NCBI RefSeq assembly: GCF_030851345.1
Contig: NZ_JALPNU010000016.1
Location: 1 to 64,000 of the forward strand
DNA: 64,000 nucleotides
From: Marinifilum sp. D714
GTDB taxonomy: Bacteria > Bacteroidota > Bacteroidia > Bacteroidales > Marinifilaceae
Reading direction: 5' to 3'
In this document: positions 26,885-35,575 of the stretch, one piece after another
Layout: each line of letters starts with the position of its first letter
Position numbering within the stretch: the first letter of the stretch is position 1
Notes under the pieces: model-generated
Databases searched by the model: none
What the model was told of the DNA's origin: nothing
What the model saw: the letters and a program-made list of their open reading frames with translations, nothing else
Translations under genes and position numbers: made by a program

Positions 26885-28326
26885 ACTTTCGATTTTGATT
26901 TTTGCTTGTGTTTGAAACCCTTACGTTCCATTTTACCCCATTTTCGATTTCCCATGGCATATTGAATATTGCCTTTTATGGAGAAAAATAGAGATATTGG
27001 GTGCAATATAAATGGCTCGAGAAGAGCTGCTATCCATAATCTAAATACGTCTCCTTTCTTTTCGTACCTATGGAAGGTTAATTCTTCGTAGAGTATTGCC
27101 CAAGTTGTAAAAAACAAGGCAAATGTATATACAAAAAGAAATGTAATCAGAATAAAATTCAAGCTTAAATTTCCAGTAAAATAAAGAATAATGGCATAGA
27201 TAATACCTAAAACTTCGACCAACGGAGCCAACCATTCAAACAAAAACCAAAATGGATATCCAAGCATCCCCATTGCTCCATACCTCGGTGAAAAGAAGAT
27301 TTTTGAATGATCGGTTAAGGTTTCTATCGTACCTCTAGTCCATCTGCTTCTTTGGCGACCAAAAGTAGAAACATCTGCAGGAGCCTCAGTCCAACACAAA
27401 GGATCAGGCACATATTCTATTTTGTACTTTTCTCTTTGCTCCGACATGTAACGGCGGATTCGCACCACCAACTCCATATCTTCTCCTATAGTATGAGCAT
27501 ATCCTCCACTCTGCACGACTACATCGCGTTCGAACATTCCCATGGCACCAGAAATAATAATCAAACCATCTAATTTGGCCCAAGCCATTCGCCCCATTAA
27601 AAATGATCTTGTATATTCCAAAACCTGCATTCTGGCGAGCAAATTATTTGGCACACAAACCTCTGCTATTCTACCATTTTCAATTACGCACGAATTTGCA
27701 ATACGAACAACACCACCTGCTGCTATTACTCTTCTATCTGTTCTTTCCAAGAATGGTTTTACCAACTTTAATACGGCATCAGGTTCCAAAATCGAATCAG
27801 CATCTATAGCCATAAATAAATCCTTATCAGAAACATTAATCGCTGCATTTAAAGCATCGGCCTTTCCTCCATTCTCTTTATCAACAACTATTAAATTTGA
27901 ATAAGTCTCAAGCTTCGACTTGTAAACTCCTCGAACCCCTTTTGTTTCTATCTCATGATTGATTGCAAAATTAACTCGCTCTAACTTGAATGCTTCTTTT
28001 AACTCTTCAAAAGTGGTATCCGTGCTTCCATCATTTACAACAATTACATCGAAGTTATTGTAATGTATTGTATAAATAGACTCTACATTATCAACTATTG
28101 TTTTTGCTTCGTTAAAGGCAGGAACCAAAACTGAAACCGAAGGAGCAAGAGGAGAATCAAGAATCACACTATAATCGACAAAACTATTCTTTTTTAGATA
28201 GTAATTTAAGGCAATACCCGACACAATACTCAGTGCTGTATAACTAAATATCAATAAGAATGCATAAGATATAAATATCTTATCCAAAAAATAACTAATA
28301 AACCTTATTAACTCGTCGTAATTCAT
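26881..28326 (-). CDS. Processive family 2 glycosyltransferase (PgaC/BcsA-like)
   Basis: Membrane polysaccharide synthase. An N-terminal transmembrane helix (about residues 10-42) precedes a GT2 catalytic domain: VSVLVPAFNEAKTI, VVNDGSTD, DADSILEPDA (DxD), an acceptor-side GEDMEL motif, and the processivity signature QxxRW as RQRSRWTRGT. Three or four membrane helices then form the translocation channel, and the tail is very basic (KHKQKSKSKV). 481 aa fits the PNAG-synthase PgaC or hyaluronan-synthase type. It is the last gene of a tight five-gene operon, overlapping the HEAT-repeat gene by 4 nt. The polymer could be poly-N-acetylglucosamine or another beta-glycan; the sequence does not decide. 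Confidence 0.88.
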   Translation of the reverse strand: MNYDELIRFISYFLDKIFISYAFLLIFSYTALSIVSGIALNYYLKKNSFVDYSVILDSPLAPSVSVLVPAFNEAKTIVDNVESIYTIHYNNFDVIVVNDGSTDTTFEELKEAFKLERVNFAINHEIETKGVRGVYKSKLETYSNLIVVDKENGGKADALNAAINVSDKDLFMAIDADSILEPDAVLKLVKPFLERTDRRVIAAGGVVRIANSCVIENGRIAEVCVPNNLLARMQVLEYTRSFLMGRMAWAKLDGLIIISGAMGMFERDVVVQSGGYAHTIGEDMELVVRIRRYMSEQREKYKIEYVPDPLCWTEAPADVSTFGRQRSRWTRGTIETLTDHSKIFFSPRYGAMGMLGYPFWFLFEWLAPLVEVLGIIYAIILYFTGNLSLNFILITFLFVYTFALFFTTWAILYEELTFHRYEKKGDVFRLWIAALLEPFILHPISLFFSIKGNIQYAMGNRKWGKMERKGFKHKQKSKSKV

Positions 28327-29522
28327 ATTCTAGGATCTAATACGTGGTTGATTATCCCTTGTAATTCTTCATCAGCATTTACAAATAAAACATTAAGTCT
28401 GGCTACACCTATTTCTCCAATTTTTGCAATTGATTTACATGCCTCCATCCTAATCTTAAATTCATCGCTTTTCAGTTTATCTTCCAAAAAGTTTATTTCC
28501 GATTCCATTTTTAACTGTCCAATGGATCTAAGAATATTTAATTGATTTGGCAACTCTTCCAAATGATACATTTCCTTAAGCTTTGCAATTGCCTCATAAC
28601 TTTCCAGATCAATTAATGTTTTAATCACTTTTCCCTTTACAAAGTCATTATCATGATTTATCAATTCTAAAACCTTTGGTGCGGCTTGCTTTTGTTTCAA
28701 TACTCTAATCATATCCAAACAGAACATTACTACCGAATCATTCCAATGATCCAACCACAAATGAAACTCAGGAATTTCAATCCTGTTTTTTCGTATCAAA
28801 TCAAATACATTAATTTGCTCCCAAACCGTAAAAGGCTTCTCCTGCGAATCCAAAAATGCAAAAGGAACAAAGGGCAAGAGTTTCATTAATCCCATTTGTG
28901 ATTCTATCCTCAATACATCATTGTTTTTCTGCTGAAAAGAAATAATTTTCTGATTCTCGGACTTAACTCTCATATGACTTAATTCTCGAATTCCGAAAAT
29001 CTTTTTGTTCCAAGAAAACTTATCCAGCTTTCGAATTGATTCTTGATTTAATTCTAAATCCAGATACACAGCTCTTATCTTATCACTCACAGTCTTGTTT
29101 TCAGCTTTATCAATTGCCATCAAAACACCAATCATTACATTCCGATGGAAGCGGCTTGATTTTAGCTTATTCCTATTACAGATTTCATTGGCTTCTTTAT
29201 TTCCTATTAAGTAAGCTATAATAGCCTGAGAATATTTTACATGAATTTGATTGTATCTTGTCTTTTGATAAGCCAAGTATAATTTTGAGATTATAATTGT
29301 TGGCAACAATACAATCAACGACACAAAAAAGACCAGTATCATGTATACAATCAACCGATTCAATGCATTATATGGCAATCTCTCAAAAAAATAATTGATC
29401 ACAGCCTGTATCCGATCGATTATATTACCTACAAAATCGAAGACAATAAACAAGAGATCTGGAGTTGAACTCACCAATTCCTGAAAGTCAAATAGAATAA
29501 TATGCTGATCCAATAATAACAC
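28323..29522 (-). CDS. HEAT-repeat membrane protein
   Basis: An N-terminal segment (about residues 1-55) is followed by one strong transmembrane helix (about 60-85, VYMILVFFVSLIVLLPTIIIS). The long cytoplasmic region is alpha-helical. At least three HEAT/PBS-lyase-type helical repeats are visible near the C-terminus (FVKGKVIKTLIDLESYEAIAKL; LNILRSIGQLKMESEINFL; FKIRMEACKSIAKIGEIGV). Such repeats usually serve as protein docking surfaces. It lies between a CotH-like gene (1-nt gap) and the GT2 synthase (4-nt overlap), so it may be an inner-membrane partner of the synthase, analogous in position only to PgaD or Alg44. No enzymatic motif was seen. Confidence 0.75.
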   Translation of the reverse strand: MLLLDQHIILFDFQELVSSTPDLLFIVFDFVGNIIDRIQAVINYFFERLPYNALNRLIVYMILVFFVSLIVLLPTIIISKLYLAYQKTRYNQIHVKYSQAIIAYLIGNKEANEICNRNKLKSSRFHRNVMIGVLMAIDKAENKTVSDKIRAVYLDLELNQESIRKLDKFSWNKKIFGIRELSHMRVKSENQKIISFQQKNNDVLRIESQMGLMKLLPFVPFAFLDSQEKPFTVWEQINVFDLIRKNRIEIPEFHLWLDHWNDSVVMFCLDMIRVLKQKQAAPKVLELINHDNDFVKGKVIKTLIDLESYEAIAKLKEMYHLEELPNQLNILRSIGQLKMESEINFLEDKLKSDEFKIRMEACKSIAKIGEIGVARLNVLFVNADEELQGIINHVLDPRI

Positions 29523-29523
29523 T

Positions 29524-30843
29524 CTAATTTCTGTTCTTTCTTTTAATATTTAGTTCTCTTCGTACAGCTTGGACTCTCTTTTTTGCGAAAGTCTTTAACC
29601 CTGGAATGAATGCTCCCGGATCCAACTCATCTCCCAAATGTATCATCAGATTCTTCTCGAATTCTGAATTGCTATACATTTTCATTGTATCCTGATAAAC
29701 ATGCTTTCTAAGCGCAATGGAAAGCCTATCAATTTTAGGCTCTAAATAATCTGTTGTAAACTTTTCATTCAGTAACTCCTTTATATAGTTTGTATAAAAT
29801 TCACGGTATTTTTTAATTCCGAAAACAGTTTTCATCAAGGAGTTTTCATACCTGTCATTCATAAAATAAACACTTAAATTCTCCGCCTCATGCATCGTAA
29901 ACTTTGAACTAAATGCACAAAATGCATAATTTCCATCATAAGGAATCCATTTAAACTGATGATCTAAAGTACTCTTATACAAATAGTAATTATGACGATG
30001 TAACAAATTCATAGCATCAACATTCATAAACAAGCTGGTTATTGCAAATACTTTTAAGCATTCATAAACATCAAAAACCTCTTCTAGATATTTTAAAGCA
30101 TTCTGATCCATTTTAACACAGCCATCAAGCGTTTTAATAAAATCCATCAATACCTGATAGTCTTTTCTATCCTTTGATTTTATCTTATAAGATCGTTCGT
30201 AATCCAACTGATTATCGCCTATGTAAAGCAAACTTGCATTGGGCTCTCCTTTAAAAAATGCACCATTCTTGTTCCCAAAATTTCTTTTTACAAAACCTTT
30301 ATTGATTTCTTCAACCAACACATACAAACCAAACAGCTCGTCATTTACATATACATTTGCGTAAGTAGATCTTGGAACAGGCAATCCCTCCGATCTCATA
30401 AAATCCAGGTATATTTTTTCTCTCATAAAAGTGGGATCCTTAAAAGCATTATTCAGATTAATGGTTTTTAAACCATCTAGCTTTTGCTTTTTAATGTACT
30501 TCCCAAAATTTATTTTCAAAGATTTCTTCCTTCCTGGATAGAAATCATATGACGACTCTCCTTTTATTCTTACTCCACAGGCAAAAAGTTTCTTTCCATT
30601 CACCTCTACATTTCCCTGCAAATACCTATTCAAATTTAAAGAGTCACGAATATCTTTATGATTGACCAATGAATCCCATGCAGAACATTGCAAAAAGTTA
30701 ATTCTTATCTCATGAATTTTTTCACTTCCAAATATTTCACCTCCAGCCACACTCTTATTCTTGTCCTGATTATTTGAACCAAATACACCAGAACTTACAA
30801 CAACACAGCACAACAATATGAGTACAGACTTCATCATTTTCAT
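29524..30843 (-). CDS. CotH-like kinase family protein, exported
   Basis: Signal peptide (MKMMKSVLILLCCVVVSSGVFG) followed by a CotH-type domain. Recognisable elements are FACGVRIKGESSYDFYPGRKKSLKINFGKY, LKTINLNNAFKDPTFMREKIYLDFMRSEGLPVPRSTYANVYVNDELFGLYVLVEEINKGFVKRNF and, later, HRHNYYLYKS...WIPYDGNYAF. CotH proteins have an atypical protein-kinase fold and in Bacillus spores phosphorylate coat proteins. Many secreted bacterial members sit in surface-polymer loci without known substrate. Its position between a YaiO barrel (no gap) and a HEAT membrane protein (1-nt gap) suggests a periplasmic role in making or modifying the exopolysaccharide; this is inference. Confidence 0.82.
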   Translation of the reverse strand: MKMMKSVLILLCCVVVSSGVFGSNNQDKNKSVAGGEIFGSEKIHEIRINFLQCSAWDSLVNHKDIRDSLNLNRYLQGNVEVNGKKLFACGVRIKGESSYDFYPGRKKSLKINFGKYIKKQKLDGLKTINLNNAFKDPTFMREKIYLDFMRSEGLPVPRSTYANVYVNDELFGLYVLVEEINKGFVKRNFGNKNGAFFKGEPNASLLYIGDNQLDYERSYKIKSKDRKDYQVLMDFIKTLDGCVKMDQNALKYLEEVFDVYECLKVFAITSLFMNVDAMNLLHRHNYYLYKSTLDHQFKWIPYDGNYAFCAFSSKFTMHEAENLSVYFMNDRYENSLMKTVFGIKKYREFYTNYIKELLNEKFTTDYLEPKIDRLSIALRKHVYQDTMKMYSNSEFEKNLMIHLGDELDPGAFIPGLKTFAKKRVQAVRRELNIKRKNRN

Positions 30844-32148
30844 TTACAGTTGATACGACAATTTCACTGAGAAAGTAAGTATGCGTCTTTTTTCATTTAC
30901 TTCATATTCCTCTCTTTCGTAACCGGCACGCAACAAATAGGTTAATCTTTTATCAATTAACTGATCTTGATATGCCAATCGAACTTTCCAGCTATCATAT
31001 TTATAAGTGTCAAAATTCGACACATTTCCTCTTGCTTCATCCGGAGATGTTCCAGTTCCCAACTCCAATCCAATATATTGCTTGGCATCTCGCAAATATC
31101 TCCTTGTAATAAAGAACACGGATCTTGAAACATCACTATCCTTTGGAGTAAAATATCCACGCAATGAGAACCAATAATTTCTGTAGTACTTTCCAACCGA
31201 ACCTGTGTAGATGTACACATTTTTGTGGCCAGCACTTCCATCAAATCTTAAAAAACGGACGCCCGCTGATGCTTCAAACTTCGCAGGTAATTTCTGATAA
31301 AATTCAGCTCCAGCTCTATGTTCAGGAAATAAATTATCTGGAGAGTATCCATAGTTCAGGTACATGTAATTGCTTGCTGAAATACGTGGATAAGCATCTA
31401 TTTCAAACTGCTTGGAAATTTCATTGGACCACAAGCCTTCTCCTTCCTTTACCAAATCTCCTACATTTACTTTTCCAATTAAACTTCCCCAGGAATTTCT
31501 TCTTGAAACTTGAAATGAACTGACATGCCACCTTCGCACATATGGCTCTTCAAAGTGCTCAAAATCATGCTTCACAATTAACGAATACTTCCTTGTAGCA
31601 GATTTGTAAGCCTTAAAAAGTTTGATTCCCTCAGCATTTCCAAGATTAATTTCCAACAGCTCATTTATGGTTTGCAAAGATTTAGCATCCAAACCCATTT
31701 CTTGCTGAATTTTAATTTTCTTGATTAAGAGATCTTCCTCTCTGGGATAAAAAGATTGTCCGTATTCACAATAAAACAATGCTTTAGCAAGCTCTCCAGA
31801 CCACTTTTCCAAATCAATCAATGCAGATATTGCATCTTTATTATCGTAATCTTTATCCAGAACCAATTGCAATTCTTTTCTTGCCTCAGCATAACTTTTA
31901 TCCCATGCAAATGTTCTTCCTATTAGAATTCTGGCATCATAAAAGTTTGGCTGACCTTTAAGTATCTTATAACAAATACTTCTTGCCTCTGATCTATTTC
32001 CATCAAATGCAAGCCTTTGTGCTTCCTTAAACTCAGTAATAAAATTCTTTGAATTAAGCGTATCAATTTCCTGAGCATTCAAATTTATTGAACACATCCA
32101 AGTAAAAGAAATCACTAATGAGAGAGATAAAAGTTTAATCATATTCAA
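30844..32148 (-). CDS. YaiO-family outer-membrane barrel with TPR domain
   Basis: Signal peptide ending LNAQE at about residue 26. Residues about 40-180 form TPR-like helical repeats (EAQRLAFDGNRSEARSICYKILKGQPNFYDARILIGR, then AYAEARKEL-type helices). From about 195 to the C-terminus a beta-barrel follows (alternating strands such as YSLIVKHDFEHF, YLNYGYSPDNLFPEHRAGAEFYQKL, YYRNYWFSLRGYF, ending ILTFSVKLSYQL). TPR plus barrel is the layout of exopolysaccharide export pores (PgaA, BcsC, AlgK+AlgE). The gene lies in a five-gene operon with a processive GT2. A role as the outer-membrane exit is therefore likely but unproven. Confidence 0.85.
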   Translation of the reverse strand: MNMIKLLSLSLVISFTWMCSINLNAQEIDTLNSKNFITEFKEAQRLAFDGNRSEARSICYKILKGQPNFYDARILIGRTFAWDKSYAEARKELQLVLDKDYDNKDAISALIDLEKWSGELAKALFYCEYGQSFYPREEDLLIKKIKIQQEMGLDAKSLQTINELLEINLGNAEGIKLFKAYKSATRKYSLIVKHDFEHFEEPYVRRWHVSSFQVSRRNSWGSLIGKVNVGDLVKEGEGLWSNEISKQFEIDAYPRISASNYMYLNYGYSPDNLFPEHRAGAEFYQKLPAKFEASAGVRFLRFDGSAGHKNVYIYTGSVGKYYRNYWFSLRGYFTPKDSDVSRSVFFITRRYLRDAKQYIGLELGTGTSPDEARGNVSNFDTYKYDSWKVRLAYQDQLIDKRLTYLLRAGYEREEYEVNEKRRILTFSVKLSYQL

Positions 32149-32175
32149 TTTATTCAGTTATATCCTATAAGAATT

Positions 32176-33348
32176 TCAATCCAAATATTTCTTTTTGCGT
32201 TCCTGCCTTTCACTAATACTATCCATTACCGTCGACATAAATGGTCGATAATATTTCCAAAAGAACATTTTTCTATCTTTAATTTGATACGGGCTGTAAA
32301 AAGCACTACTGATATTTTCAATTCCTCGGAAATAGGAGGAATAAATCCCCATTTTGTTATCTGAGAAATCACAAGCAAAATAAAGGAATCTATAATCCTC
32401 ATCATGTTCAATAATTGCTGGAAACTTATTTGGTACTTTTAAAGAATCTAATAAATGTTTCCCTTTTTTATTCACGTCAATCTCAAAATTTGCCAGCACA
32501 TGATTTCGGTCATCTGTTTCATGAATATCAAACCAAAATGGATAGTAAACTTCCTCTGGCACATTGTACTCCAATTGAGTACTTAAGGAAGATCTTAGAA
32601 TTGGAAATCTTTCATTCAGGTGTACATCCTGTTCCAAAATGATAATCTGCTCCCTGTTTTTTACTAAAACAATTCCTCCTTTTCGAAAATGATATTCTGA
32701 ATTATAGTTCTTACGATATAAATCAGGTATCCACTTAGGAATCTCCGGATCCATCAATGTATCCAAAGTTTGATAATATTTTCCGACCCAACCACTCCAT
32801 TTAATTCCCAATAGCTGTTCGGTTTGCTTTCGGATTACTGGAGATGTAGGAGAAGCATAGAGATTAAATTCAGCGATTATTGTTTTTCCTTTTCTTTTTA
32901 ATTCACGAAGCAGATTAAATTCTTCCGCCTGCAGCCCGCCGTAAAAAAGTGAGATGGTATCTTTGCCATAATCAGGATGATCTTTCCAGTTGGAATTGTA
33001 AATACCATATGTATCTGCAAAAAATACTACATCTAATGAATCAGCTAGCTTTGCACTACTTTCCTTGCCATATACCTTTAAGTCCTTTATTACATATTGG
33101 CCCTTTTCATCAGGATGAAAGCCTAGAAAATCTTTCGCATAATCATACTCTTCTCTATTTGGCTTAACCCACTTACTTTGGTTGGCTACCCAGAAAAAAG
33201 ACAAGTGTTCCGAGAAATCCTTTTCCGGAGTTGTCTTATCAATTACAAGTAAATTTATGGGTCTCTTTTTTTCCAGTTTCCATGAAACCCATGAAATTAC
33301 TGGAATAATTAAAATAAGAAAAACCAATGTTCGAACTAACTTCCACAT
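32176..33348 (-). CDS. Membrane-anchored protein of unknown family in EPS operon
   Basis: I do not recognise this family with confidence. An N-terminal helix (residues 5-23) anchors it to the inner membrane. The rest is probably periplasmic. The segment SLDVVFFADTYGIYNSNW ... LFYGGLQAEEFNLLRELKRKGKTIIAEFNLYASP (about 105-165) alternates strands and helices in a way that resembles a flavodoxin- or glutamine-amidotransferase-like alpha/beta core. I see no nucleophile elbow. WSGWVGKYYQTLD and WIPDLY follow. It is the first gene of the five-gene operon (27-nt gap to the YaiO barrel). By position it could be a polymer-modifying enzyme or a scaffold. Confidence 0.6.
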   Translation of the reverse strand: MWKLVRTLVFLILIIPVISWVSWKLEKKRPINLLVIDKTTPEKDFSEHLSFFWVANQSKWVKPNREEYDYAKDFLGFHPDEKGQYVIKDLKVYGKESSAKLADSLDVVFFADTYGIYNSNWKDHPDYGKDTISLFYGGLQAEEFNLLRELKRKGKTIIAEFNLYASPTSPVIRKQTEQLLGIKWSGWVGKYYQTLDTLMDPEIPKWIPDLYRKNYNSEYHFRKGGIVLVKNREQIIILEQDVHLNERFPILRSSLSTQLEYNVPEEVYYPFWFDIHETDDRNHVLANFEIDVNKKGKHLLDSLKVPNKFPAIIEHDEDYRFLYFACDFSDNKMGIYSSYFRGIENISSAFYSPYQIKDRKMFFWKYYRPFMSTVMDSISERQERKKKYLD

Positions 33349-33360
33349 TTAATTTTTATA

Positions 33361-33436
33361 TTAAAAATACTTATTATTCACCCTTATAACGGAAAGTTTC
33401 ATAAATAAGTTATACTTTTTTGATAAGTATTTTTAA
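33361..33436. repeat. Nested inverted repeats upstream of the EPS operon
   Basis: A perfect 14-bp pair TTAAAAATACTTAT (33361-33374) / ATAAGTATTTTTAA (33423-33436) encloses a second pair TATAAC (33385-33390) / GTTATA (33409-33414). It lies in the 198-nt divergent spacer between the EPS operon start (33348) and the DsrE-like gene (33547), so it is placed where a shared operator would be. Confidence 0.6.
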
Positions 33437-33546
33437 TTAATCCATATAATGACTATTTTCCTATTTAATTAATCAACACATTTTTAAAGAATACTTTTTT
33501 TTATTTAAACGTTTTTTTTTGATTTATTAAATAAATTTAATCATCC

Positions 33547-33996
33547 ATGAATAAGATTTTATTAGTTTTCGTTTTGACAGTTTTTTTCAGTACAAATTCG
33601 TTGGTAAATTGTAGTGCAAAAAATAATCTTTCTCAATCTTCTAACATTAAAATGAATCAAAACAATAAACTTGCAGTAGTTTGGACAAGTGCTGATAAAG
33701 AAGTAGCTGAAAAAATGGTTTTCATGTATGCCTATAATGCTGCAAAATTTGGATGGTGGGACGAAATAAATTTTATAATTTGGGGGCCATCGTCGAAACT
33801 TCTTAGTGAAGACACCGATCTTCAAGAATACATTAAAAAAATGAAAGAAGTAGGAATAAAAGTATATGCTTGCAAGGCTTGTGCTGATATGTATAAGGTT
33901 TCGGATAAACTCTCTGAAATTGGTATTGAGGTAAAATACATGGGAAAACCATTAACTCAATATTTACAAAAAGACTATAAAGTAATTACATTCTAA
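33547..33996 (+). CDS. Exported DsrE-family protein
   Basis: Signal peptide of about 23 residues (MNKILLVFVLTVFFSTNSLVNC; the Cys might be lipidated) followed by a DsrE/DsrF-like domain. LAVVWTSADKEVAEKMVFMYAYNAAKFGWWDEINFIIWGPSSKLLSED and the CKACADMYKV segment, with two Cys three residues apart, are typical. DsrE-like proteins carry sulfur as persulfide on a Cys in this place. Here the pair C-x2-C may do so or may be structural. A periplasmic version is uncommon but occurs in Bacteroidota. A gap of only 11 nt to the DUF2461 gene suggests cotranscription. Confidence 0.8.
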   Translation: MNKILLVFVLTVFFSTNSLVNCSAKNNLSQSSNIKMNQNNKLAVVWTSADKEVAEKMVFMYAYNAAKFGWWDEINFIIWGPSSKLLSEDTDLQEYIKKMKEVGIKVYACKACADMYKVSDKLSEIGIEVKYMGKPLTQYLQKDYKVITF

Positions 33997-34007
33997 ATCG
34001 TATTAAA

Positions 34008-34670
34008 ATGCTTAACAAATCTGTATTTGATTTTCTATTAGAGCTCAGAGAGAATAACAACAGAGATTGGTTTCATGCCAACAAAAAAATGTATGAAACC
34101 GCAAAAAAGGATTTTCAACTTTTCGTTGAATTAAGTATAGAGCAAATCAAAACTTTTGATCCAAGTGTTTCTGGTTCAAACGCAAAAGATTGCCTGTTTA
34201 GGATATTCAGAGATGTTCGTTTTTCGGAAGATAAAAGGCCTTACAAAACGAACTTTGGAGCTTTTATTGCCCAAAACGGAAGAAAAAGTCGCTATGGTGG
34301 CTATTATATACACATAGAACCGGAACAATGTTTCCTTGGTGGTGGATGCTATATGCCTGCCTCAAATGTTTTAAAAGCCATCCGAAATGAAATCTTTCAT
34401 CACCCTGAAGAATTTAAAGAAATCATTGAGAATGCAGAGTTTAAAAAACATTTTCCAGAATTGTATGGAGAAAAACTAAAAACAGCTCCAAAAGGATTTC
34501 CAAAAGACTTTGAACATATCGACTTACTCAATTACAAACACTATGCGGTTTCTAAGATGATTGATGATCAAACGGTCAATTCTGATCAATTTGTTAAAGA
34601 AATTGACAATTCCTTCAAAGCACTGTATCCGCTGAACCGATTCTTAAACGAAATAGTTCAAGATTTATAA
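34008..34670 (+). CDS. DUF2461 domain protein
   Basis: Cytoplasmic protein of the DUF2461 family, function unknown. Characteristic pieces: FLLELRENNNRDWFHANKKMYETAKKDF at the N-terminus, then CLFRIFRDVRFSEDKRPYKTNFGAFI, YGGYYIHIEPEQCFLGGGCYMP and LKTAPKGFPKDFEHIDLLNYKHYAV. 220 aa is the normal length. It follows the DsrE gene by 11 nt and is followed by a 137-nt gap without a recognisable terminator. Confidence 0.85.
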   Translation: MLNKSVFDFLLELRENNNRDWFHANKKMYETAKKDFQLFVELSIEQIKTFDPSVSGSNAKDCLFRIFRDVRFSEDKRPYKTNFGAFIAQNGRKSRYGGYYIHIEPEQCFLGGGCYMPASNVLKAIRNEIFHHPEEFKEIIENAEFKKHFPELYGEKLKTAPKGFPKDFEHIDLLNYKHYAVSKMIDDQTVNSDQFVKEIDNSFKALYPLNRFLNEIVQDL

Positions 34671-34807
34671 AACAAAACTCAAGAAATGTCGTTTCAACCA
34701 ATAGAACCAAGTTTTTTTTCGAATTAACAAAGAATAACATCTTTTAATAGAAAACATTTTTTTGTCTGCCTATTCATAACTTACTTAGCTACAGAATTAA
34801 GCAATAA

Positions 34808-35410
34808 ATGTACGACAGCAAATACTACATATTAAAAGTTGAAGAATTTGTCACAGATTTGTTATGTGACTTGCCCGAAAACCTATGCTACCACAACCTA
34901 AAGCATACCAAAGAGGTGGTAGAAGCATGTAAGGAAATTGCAAAAAATTCAGGTCTTTCAACAAGTGATACTGAAATTGTAATTATTGCTGCATGGTTTC
35001 ACGATTCAGGTCATGCTGTTACTTACTTTGGCCATGAAAAGGCCGGAACTAAAATTGCAAAAGAATTCTTGAGCAAAATTCATTATCCTGCTTCCAAGAT
35101 TAATAAGGTTATCAACTGTATATTAGCTACGCACTACCCTCCTCAACCTGCAAATGAACTTGAAAAAATTCTTTGCGATGCTGATATGTATCACCTCAGC
35201 TTAGATGATTATGAATCCAGAAGCTTTTCTTTACTAAAGGAACTGGAAACGGTTACCTCAACCGAAATACCGAAACAATATTGGTGCGATAAGAATCTTG
35301 AGTTCCTTAAAGATCATTGTTACTTTACTACCTACGGTAAAAAGGTTCTTCAATTCCTAAAAGAAAAAAACCTTAAGAAATACTTTTTGTCGCACTGTAA
35401 TTGCAAATAG
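34808..35410 (+). CDS. HD-domain phosphohydrolase
   Basis: Metal-dependent phosphohydrolase of the HD superfamily. Metal ligands are visible as H (YHNLKHTKEVV, about residues 30-36), the HD pair in AWFHDSGH (about 77-82) and D in LCDADMYH (about 127). ATHYPPQ supplies a further His. In Bacteroidota, related HD domains occur fused to membrane modules of nucleotide-signalling systems (DUF5706-type proteins). This one ends without any transmembrane helix, in a Cys/His tail (SHCNCK). The substrate is unknown. Confidence 0.8.
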   Translation: MYDSKYYILKVEEFVTDLLCDLPENLCYHNLKHTKEVVEACKEIAKNSGLSTSDTEIVIIAAWFHDSGHAVTYFGHEKAGTKIAKEFLSKIHYPASKINKVINCILATHYPPQPANELEKILCDADMYHLSLDDYESRSFSLLKELETVTSTEIPKQYWCDKNLEFLKDHCYFTTYGKKVLQFLKEKNLKKYFLSHCNCK

Positions 35411-35575
35411 CAGCTCTAAATATTAGAATATTATGCCAAAAGGAACTTGACCATTTATCAGATACTATTTTGCAGAGCACTTTAATTGCAACTTATACAA
35501 CTTAGCTTAATATATATTCATTCTTAAATTTTAGTTTACTATATTATCCGAATTGTAAACTAATCCTATTTATCT

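Noticed and set aside
34808-35410. Pycsar-type cyclic nucleotide effector
   Set aside because: Only the HD domain is present; the membrane module and a cyclase neighbour are missing.
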